Source: Erythrophleum ivorense
Taxonomy: Eukaryota; Streptophyta; Magnoliopsida; Fabales; Fabaceae
Direction of reading: 5' to 3'
Length of the DNA stretch: 64,000 nucleotides
Assembly: GCA_026724425.1 (NCBI GenBank)
Contig: JAIUCV010000083.1
Span: 2,170,001 to 2,234,000, forward strand
Below the pieces are notes generated by a model. That model did not search any database. It had not been told where the DNA came from and saw only the letters and a program-made list of their open reading frames with translations. Position numbers and translations under genes: made by a program. This document shows positions 40,001-52,529 of this stretch, in pieces. The first letter of the stretch is position 1; every line of letters starts with the position of its first letter.

Positions 40001-42536
40001 TGAAACAACCAGTCTTTTTTTTATAATAATTAAATCAACACTAACGGAAGTCTTAAAACCAATAAATAAGTAATAATCAAATCAACAATATTCAGCAGAA
40101 GCAAATAAATTGATTTAATAAATATAACAACTTAACAGTTCAACAAAACAATAAACCCTATCATTCTCTTCTTCGACCTTGATTCCGCGATCACACTTTT
40201 CTTTTACCTGCATCACATTACGAAAGAGATGCATAAGTATTTCATAAATACTTAGTGAGGCAATCACCCCGCCTACTGGCCAATTACGCAATTTTCAGAT
40301 ATTTAAACAATATTAATAATTACCACAATTATTAAAATCAACTCCTCATAATTATTAAATAATTTTCACAATTAAATAATAGTTTTTAACACTTACATAA
40401 TTTCCATAGTTATTTTTAAACCACTCTAATTAATTAATTATCCGCTAATCAATTAATTATCAAATTAAATCAATTAATTCCAATTAAACCGATTAAACCA
40501 GATTAACCATTAATTAATTCGATTAAAATCAATTCGCCAGATAACCGGATTAAACCGGACCAGTGTCGACCGACACAAGCTTTGTGTCGCTCGACACCGA
40601 TCTGACAGATCGATACCCAATTCGATTTTCAACACAGAAACACCAAAAACACGAAAACATCACAATCAACTCAATCAAAGACACTAATAACCCATAAACC
40701 ATCACGAAAATCATCACAACTCAACCATCAATCAATCCACTTTCACAAGTCTCCCTATTTGCGAGCCTACGGTCATGCACTCATCTCGACAAATGATTGA
40801 AAGGCGAAAAACGAGATGTGATTGTAACATCCGTGAACCAGAAAGTTGTTTTGGAAGTGGTGTTGGACGATGCTAGGGGTTCGGGAGTAGTTGGCACATG
40901 CTCTTAGAGGTGTGAATTGAGGATTGGCTGTGCATGTTCTTGTTTGATTGTTATGCAGTCGGTCTAAGGTTCAAGCTTCGCGAAGAAAGTGTGTCAAATT
41001 CTTCTGAACGACTAGTATCGATCGACACCCTTCGGGTGTCGATCGACACCGGTTATCGGGTTTGATTTCCGGTTTAAGTCGATCGATTTGCAATTGAAGT
41101 TGGTTTGGTCGATTGGTGTCGACCGACACCAAGGGAGGGTGTCGATCGACCCCGGTTATTGAGAAATCGACCGGTTTGATTCAAGTCGGCTGGTTTTGTC
41201 CGGTTTGGGCGAGGGAAGCCCTAGTCTCGCGAATAAAAGTGTGGTGGCCGCGAGAAAAGTCACTTTTTCGAGACAGAGACTTATCAGAGGCGATTTTTGG
41301 AGTTTTGTGAAGTTTGGAGGTTGAATCAGAGGCTTTGGGTTGTTGTTCTTCTCCTTTCCTTCCTTTCAATCCGTTTTCAAGGTGAGTGCGTGACTGTAGG
41401 TCCGTTAAGCGTTAGAGATTGTGTGATTTCGGATTTATGATGTGTTCTTGAGATTGTTTATGCTGGATTTCGTGTTTTGATAGTATTGGGGCGTTGAAAA
41501 CCTCTAGATTCTGTGTTTTTGCGATTTACTATGCGATTTTTGTAGCTTCTGGTTTCTGGGCGTCGAGCCGGTGTCGATCGACACTCGGGAGGCTGGCGTC
41601 GATCGACACCATAGAGGTGTCGGTCGACACCAACCTGGGTGTCAGGAAACGTGGGTGTTTCCTGACAGGGATGGTTTATACTGTTGATTAATGTTGAGCA
41701 TTGTTATTGTTGTTGATTATGGTGATGTTTGTCTATTGTTTGACGTAATTGGCCTGTAGGCAGGATGATCCACTCACTAAGTATTTATGATAATACTTAC
41801 GCATCTCTTTCGTAATGTGATGCAGGTAAGAGCAATGTTCTTCCGCGGAAAGAGACCGAGAGAAGAGGATGATGAGATTAGGAATTTGATTCTGGCTTTG
41901 TTGTTATGGTTGACCAGAAATTCATGAGTTTAGGGTGTTAGACTTTATTTTAATAATGTAGCAAACCGGTTTAGGTTGCTTATTGGTTATTGGTTTTATT
42001 GGTTTTATTTCTTTATTGGTTATTGTTGAACGGTTATTCATGATTTAATAATATTATTGTTTTCTTCCGCATTGTGTTGTTGAATTAGCTGTTGAGGATT
42101 AATATTTATGGGAATATTAATCTGGGCTAATTAATAAAAAAAAAAAAAAAAAAAATTAAGTTTGGTTGTTTCAGTGATGAACAGTACCGCGATGAACAGT
42201 ACCCGATGAATAGTGTTCCGCTCCCAAAACTTCAGAAATATCCCAAATCGCCCATTTTCTCATATGAAACTCTTTCACCTCGAAAACTATGCTCAAAATA
42301 CGGCTGCACCTCTTTTATCTCGAGAAATAGGGTTTCCACCCCTAAACCGGCTAAACCGGGCGACTTAAATCGAACCATCGATTTCTGCAAAACTGATGTC
42401 GACCGACACACTGCATGTGTCGGTCGACACCACCCGCTAAAGCAAGCGAAACCACGCGACAAACGAAATGAACCGGAATCGATTCGCGATAACTGGTATG
42501 TGTCGACTCTCCCCTTTTTGGTTTACGGATGTTACA
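40001..42536 (-). repeat. E1 5' LTR (second copy), complete but split by a solo LTR
   Basis: Minus-strand LTR from GTTACA (complement of TGTAAC) at 42536 to TGAAACAACC at 40001, about 1,180 bp once the inserted LTR and one GTGAT are removed. This shows the full E1 LTR and proves that the E2 family LTR lies inside it. Confidence 0.9.
40823..42173 (+). mobile_element. Solo LTR of the E2 element
   Basis: 1,351 bp from TGTAACATCC to TTGTTTCA with flanking target duplication GTGAT at 40818-40822 and 42174-42178. It differs from the E2 left LTR by about six or seven substitutions, A-run length and a 21-bp deletion that removes one dyad (near 41575). Formed by recombination between the two LTRs of the duplicated E2. 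Confidence 0.93.
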
Positions 42537-42818
42537 GAACAACCCACTTCAACGCTTTTGACTTTGGAAATGATTTCGATGACACCGCCCCTTCAGAAGT
42601 CTGAACTATCCTTCATGTGACTCTTGTGCTATAAATAATTGCCATTTCTGTGAAATATTTAAAATTAATATTGCTTGCACTTTCTATTTATGTATAATTA
42701 TTGTGTGATGCTTATCTACTTATGTATAATTATTTTGTAATTTTCAACTATTAATGTATAATTATTGTATGGTATTTGCTTGATTAATAAAATTATCTTA
42801 TTTATATAACTTAATTTA
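42537..42818. other. AT-rich segment between E1 LTR and copia pol
   Basis: No gene seen. CTATAAATAATT near 42630 resembles an LTR promoter, so this may be the decayed 5' end of the copia element whose gag is missing. Confidence 0.4.
42684..42779 (+). repeat. Three tandem 32-bp repeats
   Basis: Units start at 42684, 42716 and 42748, sharing CTANTTATGTATAATTATT with small changes. They sit in AT-rich sequence just before the copia pol fragment. Confidence 0.9.
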
Positions 42819-45800
42819 TTGATCTCAGAAATGGATTACAATACGAATGGAACAACATCTAAGGTGAATACTGGGGATATATGTATACCAGGTAGTGGAA
42901 CAACACCCACTATTCTGAAACATAGAAAATATTTTTCTAATTTAAAACCGACAAAGATTATTGTCAATACAATATCAAGTTATGCAGACTTGATTTTGAA
43001 GGGACTGGTAACACTAATTTTGCATTACCTAATGGGACAAGGTTCTCAATAGATAATGCGTTATTTTTTCCAAATTCTAAAAGAAAATTGTTGATTTTTA
43101 AAGATATATACCTTCAAGGGTTTGATACTCAGTCAGCAACTGAGGATGGAAAAAAGTAAATGAGGATGGAAAGAAGTACATATATATATAACTTCTGAAA
43201 AATTAGAAAAAATGAAAGTATTGGAAAAGCTACCAAAACTTCCTTATGGTTTCCATCATACGTACATTAATGAGATAGAATCACATCTCGTGATCAAAAG
43301 AAATCTTGATGATTTCAAAATATGGCATTATCGCCTTGGCCATCAAGGTACTACTATGATGCGAAAAATTATTGAGAACTCATAAGAGTATTCATTGAAA
43401 ACCCAAGAAATATACCATGGAAATAAAATGACATGTGTTGCGTGTTCTCTCGGAAAATTGATTATAAGGCCATCCCATCGCCAACCAAAATCGATAAAGA
43501 GTTACCAAAATTTGTTGAACGGATCCAAAGTGATATATGTGGACCTATACATCCACCATGTGGACCATTTTACTATTTAATGGTAATGATTGACGCGTCA
43601 GGTTGATGGTCACATGTTTGTCTATTATCATCTCGAAATATGGCATTTGCGAGATTTCTAACTCAGATAATCAAACTAAGAGCTCAGTTTTCTGATTATG
43701 CAATAAAAAGGAGTTAGATTAGACAATGCTAGTGAGTTCACATCTCAAGCATTCAGTGATTATTGTATGGTAACTAGAATTAATGTTGTGGCCCATGTTT
43801 GTACACAAAATGTTTTGGCTAAATCATTAATTAAATGTTTGCAATTAATTGCAAGGCCATTGATCATGAGATCAAAACTCCCAACCTCTGTATGGGGACA
43901 TGCCGTTTTGCACACATAAGCTCTTATTCGAATAAGACCAAGTGCATATCACAAATACTCCCCATTACAATTAGCCTTTGGTCGAGAACCAAAAATTTCT
44001 CATCTAAAGATTTTTGGTTGTGCGGTATACGTAACTATAGCACCACCACAACTCACAAAATAGGACCCCAAAGAAGATTGAGAATATATGTTGGTTGCAA
44101 TTCCTCATCTATTATACGATATCTCGAACCACAAATGGGAGATGTCTTTACAACATGTTTTGCTGACTGCCACTTCGATGAGAAAGTATTCCCGGTTCTA
44201 GGGGAGAAAACAAGCAAGCAATGAAGGACATCAAGTGGTGTGTACCATCCTTGCTACACCTTGATCCTCCCACAAAAAAGTATGAACTAGAAGTTCGACG
44301 AATTATGCATCTACAAAATATAGCAAATCAGTTACCTGATGCAATTTCTGATACCAAAATGGTAACTAAAATCAAACATACCAGCTGCAAATGCTCCTGC
44401 TCGTATTGAAATGCCACATGAACGTGCAAAGGTAGATGATACACGTGAGTCTAGAACACGCTTGAAGCGTGGTAGACCTATTGGTTCTAAGGATAAAAAT
44501 CCTAGAAAGCGGAAGGAAGTTGAGAGGCATGATGATCCTAAAATAACATAGTGTATTTAGGGAGAAACAAGTCATGAAGCCGATGAAAATATAGAACTTC
44601 CCGGTACGAAGAAAATCACGAGATCTCTATCAACTACATTCATAACGGAAAGATATGGAATCAAAATGAAATGGATTATATGGATGATTTTTTCTTATAT
44701 ATTGTGTCAAATGAAATAAATGATGAAAACGAAGATCCAGAACCAACATTTGTATCTCAATGTCAAAAGAGACATGACTGGGTAAAATGGAAAAATGCAA
44801 TACAAGTCGAACTTGATTCACTTAATAAGCGAGAGGTGTTTGGACCTATCGTAGTCATACCCAAATCTGTCAAACCAGCTGGGTATAAATGGGTTTTCGT
44901 TCGAAAAAGAAATGAGAATAATGAGATTATGAGACATAAAGCCCATCTCGTGGCTCAAGGTTTTTCTCAAAGACCTGAAATCGATTATGAGGAAACATAT
45001 TCTCATGTCATGGATGCAATCACGTTTAGATTCCTGATGAGCATGGCGGCTAGTGAAAATCTAGAAATGCGTCTTATGGACGTTGTTACAGCATATTTAT
45101 ATGGATCATTAGATACTGATATCTATATGAGAATCCTTGAAAGGGTTCAAAAAGCCAGAAGTATTAAGTTCCAACCCAAGAGAATTATGCGCAATAAAAT
45201 TGCAAAGATCACTATATGGGTTAAAACAATTTGGGCGCATGTGGTATAATCGCTTTAGTGAACATTTAATCAAAAAGAGATATATCAACAGTCCTATATG
45301 CCCATGATTTTTTATCAAGAAAACCTTATCCGAATTTGTAATTATTGCGGTATATGCTGATGATCTAAACATTATAGGAACTCATGAAAAGATAGAGGAA
45401 GCAAAAAAATATTTAAAAGGGAAATTTGAGATGAAAGATCTCGGACGGACAAAGTTTTGTCTTGGCTTACAAATTGAGCACTCTGAAAAAGGTATATTTA
45501 TACACCAATCTACTTATACCAAAAGAGTGTTAAAACGTTTTTACATGGATAAGACAACTCTTCTGAGTACACCTATGGTAGTTAGATCACTTAATGTTGA
45601 AAATGATCTTTTCCGTCCACAAGAAGAAAATGAAGAATAGATACTTCGTCCTGAAGTACCATATTTAAGTGCAATCGGTGCCCTTATGTATTTTACGAAT
45701 TGTATTTGTCATGATATATCATTTGCCATTAATCTCTTGGCAAGATTTAGCTCATCTCCTACTCAAAGACATTGAAATGGAATTAAGCATGTATTTTGCT

Positions 45801-45862
45801 GTCTTCAAGAGACGATTAATTTAGGATTATTTTATCCTAAAAATAAAGATGGCCAAATGATT
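42819..45862 (+). pseudogene. Old copia polyprotein, left part (protease to RT and start of RNase H)
   Basis: Broken frames read in order. Protease-like DICIPGSGTTPTILKHRKYF (42870-42960, active-site Asp changed to Gly). GAG-pre-integrase HYRLGHQGTTMMRKII (about 43330). Integrase with CVACSLGKLI and remnants of VRLDNASEFTS (43440-43750). The integrase C-terminus is at about 43990-44200 (FGCAVY-like, RRLRIYVGCNSSS). RT starts at 44671 (WVKWKNAIQVELDSLNKREV, GYKWVFVRKRNENNE, DDLNIIGTHEK near 45360). RNase H entry is SAIGALMYFTN to NLGLFYPKNKDGQMI at 45862, where the CACTA element begins. Many stops and shifts: an ancient copy. No gag or clear left LTR. Confidence 0.85.
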
Positions 45863-46456
45863 CACTACAAGAAAACATGCATTTTCCAACGGCTGAAAAC
45901 GTCGCAAAATCGATGGTAATTCTCTTTTACATCGACTTTCCATCGATTTCCAAATCGTCGGTAAACGATCCACGTCAATTCAAAATCGTCGTAAAATCGT
46001 CGTAAGTTGCGAAATCACATCAATCGTCGCTAATTCGACGTTAATAATCGTCGTATATATCGTTGTATTATTTACAACGAATTTACTATGAAATTGTGTG
46101 GTCGTCGTTATATCGATGCATAATCTAACAAGCAAATAACGACGAAAATTCAAATCGTCGTTAACAGCCGGTTTAAAAACCGGTTAAATTAGAAATTTAG
46201 AAAACATAATTTACGAAAAATCGTCGTTAAATCGTCGTAAAGTTACGACGAATTTCGTTGTTAACCAGTTGTTAAAAAATCGTCGTTCATTCAACGCTAA
46301 AAATCATCGTAAAATCGATGCAAAGTTAAATTTTTTATTTATTAATATACGAATAGCGTCGGATTTACGACGAAATTATTAAAAAATTATAAATTGTTTT
46401 TTTTTAAAAAATAATTTAAAAAACAAACATTCAAAAAAAAATATATATATATATTT
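45863..46456. repeat. CACTA left terminal and subterminal repeats
   Basis: Terminal CACTACAAG is followed by many copies in both directions of short motifs such as ATCGTCGTAAA and TTACGACGA. These are expected binding sites of the TNPA-like protein. The segment ends where E3 is inserted, at TATTT. Confidence 0.88.
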
Positions 46457-47465
46457 TGTAACATCCGTAAACCAAGAAGTGGAATTTTTGCCTGGTGTCG
46501 ATCGACACCGGCCCGATTGCAGAATTCCGGTTTGTTTCTATTTTGTTCGGTTCACGTTGGTTGGGTTGGAAAACCCTAAGACTCGAAATTAAAAGGGCTG
46601 GCCGCGTTTTGTAGCTCATATTTCGAGGCAGAGAAGTTCCAGAGGCGATTTTAAGGAGATTGTGAAGTTTTGTGAGGTTTTGATTGCTGTTCATCCTTGT
46701 TCATCCATTGTTTCTCCCTTTCAATCCAAATCCAAGGTGAGTGCGTGACTGTGGGCTCGGGATTTCTGGATCTAGGTTGTTAGATTTATGAATTGATGCG
46801 TTTTGTTATTTTTCGTGATGGTTATATGATGATTGTGGTGTTTAATCGTGTTTGGATTGATAATTGTGTTATTTCTGTGTTTCTGCGTGATTCATTGCTC
46901 TTGGTATCGCTCTGTTGATCGAATTGGAATTGGTAATTGATTTGGAAATTGAATTAAAATGGTTTAATCCGGTTTAATGGATTTAATTGGTTTGAGTGGT
47001 TAATTGAATTGGTTTAATTAATTATTTTCGGATTAATAATTAATTAAGAATATTATTTAATTGTGAGAATTATTTAATAATTATTTGGAAATATTTTAAT
47101 GGTGGAAAAATATTTAATAATTGTGGAAATTATTTAAAAGACTTTAATTATCTGGAAATTGCGTAATTGGCCCGTGGGCAGAGTGATCGTCTCACTAAGT
47201 ATTTATGATAATACTTACGCATCTCCTTTCCTGTGATGCAGGTGGTAGAAATGTTTAAGCGCGGAATCAAGGCCGAAGAAGAGGATGATAGGATTTATGT
47301 TTTATTTATTTTGCTTAAGTTGTTAGAGTTATTTGATATTTGAATTTATTTGATTATTGGCTTTTGTTGTTGAATTGATATTATGATTTATTAAATTATT
47401 TATTTTAAGACTTCCGTTAGAATTGTTTAAGTATTTTTTTTTAAAAAAAGGTGTTGGTTGTTTCA
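46457..47465 (+). repeat. Left LTR of E3
   Basis: 1,009 bp, TGTAACATCCGTAAACC to GGTTGTTTCA. Predicted leader intron 46737-47241 (CCAAG|GTGAGT to GTGATGCAG). Has only one dyad (46494); a segment of about 80 bp with two more, present in the right LTR, is missing near 46918. Confidence 0.92.
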
Positions 47466-47616
47466 TTTTGGTATCAGAGCCTAGACGGTTTTAGGACTGT
47501 TAGGTTGATAGTTTTTAGTATCATCCTCTTCGGGCTTCGAGAGATTCCGCGGTGAGTTTTGTTTGTGTTGTTAGTTTTTGTGTTTTGTATCTCACCTCTT
47601 TGTTCCATACAGTGAG

Positions 47617-49062
47617 ATGGACGGTGTTGCTCGAGGTCGAGGTAGAGGTCGAGGTAGAGGCCACGGTCGAGGCCGTGGCAGAGGCCGTGGCAGAGGCCGT
47701 GGCAGAGGCCGTGGCAGAGGCCGTGGCAGAGGCCGTGGAGGTCGGGGTCGTGGCGAACCAGAGGATTCGGGCGAGAGTGTTGCGCCGAGTGTGGCGACTG
47801 CGTCGGTGACCCAGTCTGTTTCAGCGGCGAGTGAGGCCGGTTTGGGCGTCGGTGGTGGCGCGGGGGTTGGAGCGGCCCCAGGTGGGGGTGCGGCTCCGGC
47901 TCAGGGTCGAGATGACCTAGTTGTGGGGTTACTGACACAGTTGCTGGCACGTTTCCCGCCAGTGGTTCCGCAGCAGGCTCCGGGTGTTCCTCCGATGGCT
48001 GGTGTACAGCAGGGTGCTGCAGTGTTTGGTCAGCCGGGTGCGGCTTTTGTTGGGCAGCAGGGGGCTGCGGTGGATGGTCATCCGTCTTATTTAGAGATGA
48101 TGGGACAGATGCAGCGTATCGGGACGCCTTTCTTTGAGGGCGGAGTTGGTCCAGAGGTGGCCGATGAGTGGAGATCGAGAGTGGAGCGGAACTTCCAGTC
48201 GATCAGGTGTCCAGTTGCGTATCAGGTGGAGTTAGCTGTCCACTATCTGAGTGGTGATGGACATTTGTGGTGGCGGGCTGTTCAGGGCAGGAGAGCTGTC
48301 TGGACTTGGGGCGAGTTTGTGGCGGAGTTTGACGCCAAGTACTTTCCTCATGAGGCTCGAGATCGACTTCATCTGTGGTTTATCGCTTTGACGCAGGGAG
48401 ACCGTTCAGTGCGTGAGTACGACGCAGAGTTTAGCAAGCTAGTGGTGCATACCGGTCTCGGTGTAGGCGGTGAGCGTGGTGTTGTGCAGAGGTTCCTTCA
48501 GGGGCTTCGTCCGAGTATCAGGACTCAGTGCCGAGGTCGTGAGTATCCCTCGAGAGCAGAGTTAGTGGAGCTAGCAGCTTCCATTGAGGAGGACCTTCGT
48601 GAGCAGGTTGGTCCGGTGGTGGTGCGTCTGCAGTTGCTCCTGCTATTCATCCTCGGAGTCAGCAGCAGCAGTCGCAGCAGCACCGGAGTTCGAGTGTTGG
48701 TTCTGGTTCTGGCAGGGGCGGCAAGCCTGCGCAAGTTCAGAAGAGGAGTCGGGAGGAGGTTTCTTCCGGTAGCCATTTTCCTCGTGGATCGTGTTACGGG
48801 TGCGGCAGCATGGAGCACCGAGTGTCTAGTTGTCCCAAGAAGGAGGCGCCTCGGGATACTAGAGTGTGCTTCCATTGTGGAGATCCGGGGCATATCAGGC
48901 CGATGTGTCCCAAGATGCAGAGTTTGACAGCGATTCAGCCAATAGCGGCTCGACAAGTGACTCAGTTGGCAGCGGTTCAGCCAGGGAGCCAGTTGGGGCC
49001 GGGACCGAGAGTCTACTCTTCGACAGAGGTCGGCCAGACGAGTCAGGGCGGGCAGATCACAG
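47617..49062 (+). pseudogene. E3 gag, one frameshift
   Basis: Starts MDGVARGRGRGRGRGHGRG and carries a long RG tract encoded by a 12-bp tandem repeat (47671-47738). Gag core: TPFFEGGVGPEVADEWRSRV, VHYLSGDGHLWWRAVQGRR, EFVAEFDAKYFPHEARDR. Near 48620 one base is lost relative to E2, and the correct protein moves to another frame. There the two zinc knuckles read CYGCGSMEHRVSSC and CFHCGDPGHIRPMC, both intact CCHC. Confidence 0.88.
47671..47738 (+). repeat. 12-bp tandem repeat in E3 gag
   Basis: GGCCGTGGCAGA repeated five times perfectly and once partly, encoding Gly-Arg repeats. It is in frame, so copy-number change alters only RG tract length. Confidence 0.95.
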
Positions 49063-49176
49063 GTACATTTATTGACTCTGACTTCGTAAATTCCCTAAGT
49101 TATTTGTGGTTGTTGTTTGTTTGCGATATTTTGCCTGTGATGGGATTAGCAGGGTCTCATAGTTTTAAATGTGTAG
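49063..49176 (+). other. 114-nt GT-AG segment between gag and protease of E3
   Basis: Begins CAG|GTACAT and ends AATGTGTAG|GGACC, same place and same length as in E2. In E3 it is open in the gag-pol frame and would insert a hydrophobic stretch (LWLLFVCDILPVMGLAG). Confidence 0.6.
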
Positions 49177-52100
49177 GGACCTTGTTAGTCGGTGGCGTTC
49201 AGTCACACGTTTTGTTCGATTCTGGAGCATCTAACTGCTTCATCACTCCGGAGTGGGCCGAGAGTAGTGCCATCCGGAGCAGCGCGGGTGAGCGTTCAGG
49301 CATTGTCAAGCTGGCTGGAGGTGGTTTCCTGACTACTTCGGGCCGTGCTAGAGGCGTTGATATTCAGATTGCGGGGCACTCGATATCAGCGGATTTGGTG
49401 ATTAGTCCGGTGGAGTTATATGACGTCATTATGGGGATGGACTGGTTATCTTTTTACCGGGTTCATCTGGATTGCTACAGAGGCAGAGTGGTTTTTGAGC
49501 GTGACGGCGGGAGGTTAGTGTTTCAGGGTGTGAGACCGACTTCCAGGAGTATAGTGATCTCGGCAATTCAGGCAGAGCAGTTGATTGATCGGGGCTGTGA
49601 AGCCTATTTGGCGACGATCTCTATGGCGGAGTCCAGTGGTGAGGTTGTTTTCGAGGATATTCGGGTGGTTCGAGAGTTTCCAGAGGTCTTTCAGTCGTTG
49701 ACGGGGTTGCCACCTTCTCGGTCAGATCCTTTCACGATTGAGTTAGAGCCGGAGACAGCGCCGATATCCAAGACGCCTTACAGGATGGCTCCAGCATAGT
49801 TGCCAGAGCTAAAGAAGCAGCTAGAGGACCCTTTGAGCAAAGGGTTCATTCGACCGAGTGTTTCACCGTGGGGAGCACCAGTTCTGCTTGTGAAGAAGAA
49901 GGATGGGAGTTTCCGGCTGTGTATTGATTAACAGAGACTGAACCGAGTTACTGTGAAGGACAGGTACCCTCTCCCGAGGATTGACGAGTTGTTGGATCAG
50001 TTGAGGGGTGCTACTTGGTTCTCCAAGATAGACTTGGCATCGGGTTACCATCAGATCCTGATAGATGAGGCGGATATTCGCAAGACTGCTTTCAGGACGT
50101 GTTAAGGGCATTTTGAGTTTGTGGTTATGCCTTTCGGTTTGACGAATGCGCCTGCGGCATTCATGAGGTTGATGAACGACGTATTCAGGGAGTATTTGGA
50201 TGTGTTCGTCATCATCTTCATCGACGACATTTTGGTTTATTCGAGGAGTCCTGAGGAGCATGAGACTCATCTGAGATTGGTTCAGGAGAAGCTTCGAGAG
50301 CAGAAGCTGTATGCTAAGCTGAGCAAGTGCAGTTTCTGGCAGCGAGAGATGGGTTTTCTCGGGCATATTGTTTCTGCAGAGGGAGTGTCTGTAGATCCGG
50401 CGAAGATAGTGGCCATTAGAGATTGGCCTAGACCGAGCAATGCTACCGAGATCAGGAGCTTTCTTGGGTTAGCAGGTTATTACAGGAGATTCGTCAAGGG
50501 TTTTGCGAGTATGGCACAGCCGATGACGAAGTTGACTCGGAAGGATGTTCCTTTTGTTTGGTCGCCTGAGTGTGAGGAGAGCTTTGAGAAGCTCAAGGAG
50601 TATTTGACTAGTACACTTGTTTTGGCGTTACCCGAGCCAGGGAAGCCTTATGTTGTGTACACTGATGCTTCAGGGATTGGTCTGGGTTGTGTGCTAATGC
50701 AGGAGGGCAGGGTTATTGCTAACGCTTCGAGGCAGTGGCAGGGGAGTGAGCGTAACCGTCCTACCCATGATCTTGAGTTGGGAGCGGTGGTCTTTGCGCT
50801 TAAGATCTGGAGGTCGTATTTGTATGGTGGTTCAGTTCAGATCTTCACTGACCACAAGAGTCTTCAGCACATTTTCACTCAGCCGATGCTGAATGCGAGA
50901 CAGACGCGCTGGGTTGAGTTTTTGGCGGATTATGACTTGGAGATCATCTATCATCCGGGCAAGGCTAACCTAGTGGCAGATGCTTTGAGTCGACGTAGGT
51001 GTGATTCGGCTTTAGAGCAGGATGTTGAGGCGTTGGTGGGCGAGATTAGCACTTTGCGCCTTTGTGCTATTTCGCAGGAGCCTTTGGGTTTAGAGGCAGT
51101 TGATCAGGCAGATTTGTTTAGCATGATCAGAGTGGCTCAGGAGAGTGATCAGAGTCTGATTGATGCATCACAAGTACCGAGTTCTGAGTATCACGTATCT
51201 GAGAACGGGACTATTCTGGTTCGTGGTCGGGTTTGTGTACCCAAGGTCGAGGAGTTGAGACAGCAGATTCTGAGAGAGGCTCATTCGAGCAAGTTTTCGA
51301 TTCATCCAGGAGCGACCAAGATGTACCATGATCTCAAGAGGTATTATCATTGGGTTGGGATGAAGAGAGATGTGGCTGATTGGGTTGCGAGGTGCAACAC
51401 TTTTTCCTTGGTGAAGGCTGAGCATCAGGTTCCGGGTGGTCTGTTACAGAGTTTACCCATTCCAGAGTGGAAGTGGGACATGATTACGATGGATTTCGTG
51501 GTTGGGCTACCTATTTCGAGGACGCATGATGCCATTTGGGTTATTGTGGATCGGTTGACCAAGTCAGCACATTTCTTGGCCATCAAGAAAACAGTTGGAG
51601 CAGCTGTTTTGGCTAGGAAGTTTGTGCGTGAGATTGTGAGGCTGCATGGGGTGCCAGCCAGTACAGTGTCAGACCGGGATCCGAGATTTGCCTCAGAGTT
51701 TTGGAGGGCATTTCAGACTGAGATGGGCACTAAGGTGCATATGAGTACGGCATATCATCCGCAGACAAATGGGCAGTCAGAGAGGACGATTCAGACGTTA
51801 GAGGATCTGTTGAGGATGTGTGTGCTAGATTGGGGTGGTCATTGGGCGGATCACCTGAGCTTGGTTGAGTTTGCTTACAACAACAGCTTCCAGGCGAGTA
51901 TTGGCATGGCTCCTTTCGAGGCTTTGTATGGGAGGCCATGTAGGACACCCTTATGCTGGACCCAAGTGGGGGAGCGCAGCATTTATGGAGCTACTTATGT
52001 TCAGGAGACGACTGAGAAGGTTCGTGTTGTGAGGCTGAACATGAAGGAAGCTCAGGATAGACAGAAGAGTTACGCAGATAGACGCAGACGAGAGCTTGAG

Positions 52101-52529
52101 TTTCAGGTTGGAGATATAGTGTATCTCAAGATGGTAATGTTGAGGGGTCCTAACAGATCCATCGCAGAGAACAAGCTGAGTCCGCGTTTTATGGGTCCGT
52201 TTCCAGTGGTGGAGCGAGTGGGACCGTTGGCGTACAGGTTGGAGCTACCTCCGATTATGAGAGCCTTTCACAAGGTGTTTCATGTATCGATGCTGAGGAA
52301 GTGTCTTCATCCTTCGGAGGAGTTAGTGGCTCAGATTCCAGAGGATCTTCAGCCAGATTTGACAGTTCCGGCAGTGCCTGTGAGGATTCTTGAGAGGAGA
52401 GTCAAGGTTCTGCGGAACAAGAGAATACCGTTATTGAGAGTTTTGTGGACTTGTGGCGGTATAGAGGAGGAGACTTGGGAGCCAGAGGCAAAGATGAAGT
52501 TGAAGTTCAGGAAGTGGTTCGACAAGTAG
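49177..52529 (+). pseudogene. E3 protease-RT-RNase H-integrase-chromodomain
   Basis: Same frame throughout. Protease HVLFDSGASNCFITPEWAES; RT VIIFIDDILVYS; RNase H VVYTDASGIGLGCVLM; integrase HSSKFSIHPGATKMYHDL, MDFVVGLPIS, VSDRDPRFAS, TNGQSERTIQTLEDLL; chromodomain VRILERRVKVLRNKR. Three stops relative to E2: TAG 49797 (GAG), TAA 49929 (TAC) and TAA 50103 (TAT), all in the N-terminal part of RT. The second Cys of the integrase zinc site (CNTF, E2 has CNTC) is changed. From 50106 on the frame is open to the natural stop at 52527. Confidence 0.92.

Larger units (their letters stand above)
38746..42178. repeat. Second copy of a tandemly duplicated block (unit 9,363 bp)
   Basis: From 38746 the sequence repeats that starting at 29383, offset 9,363: E1 gag, E1 LTR part, then E2's LTR. 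I count about 12 substitutions in 2.08 kb of E1 sequence, so the copies differ by roughly 0.6%. The second copy has a solo LTR in place of a whole E2. Beyond 42178 it continues into the outer end of the E1 LTR, which the first copy lacks. Confidence 0.92.

Noticed and set aside
38746..42178. Duplicated block as an assembly error
   Set aside because: Copies differ at many scattered sites, one has a solo LTR with its own TSD, and the second alone continues into the E1 LTR end. Error is not fully excluded but is less likely.
47671..47738. Short regular repeats as a possible CRISPR-like array
   Set aside because: Head-to-tail 12-bp units without spacers inside a gag gene of a plant retrotransposon; simple coding tandem repeat.
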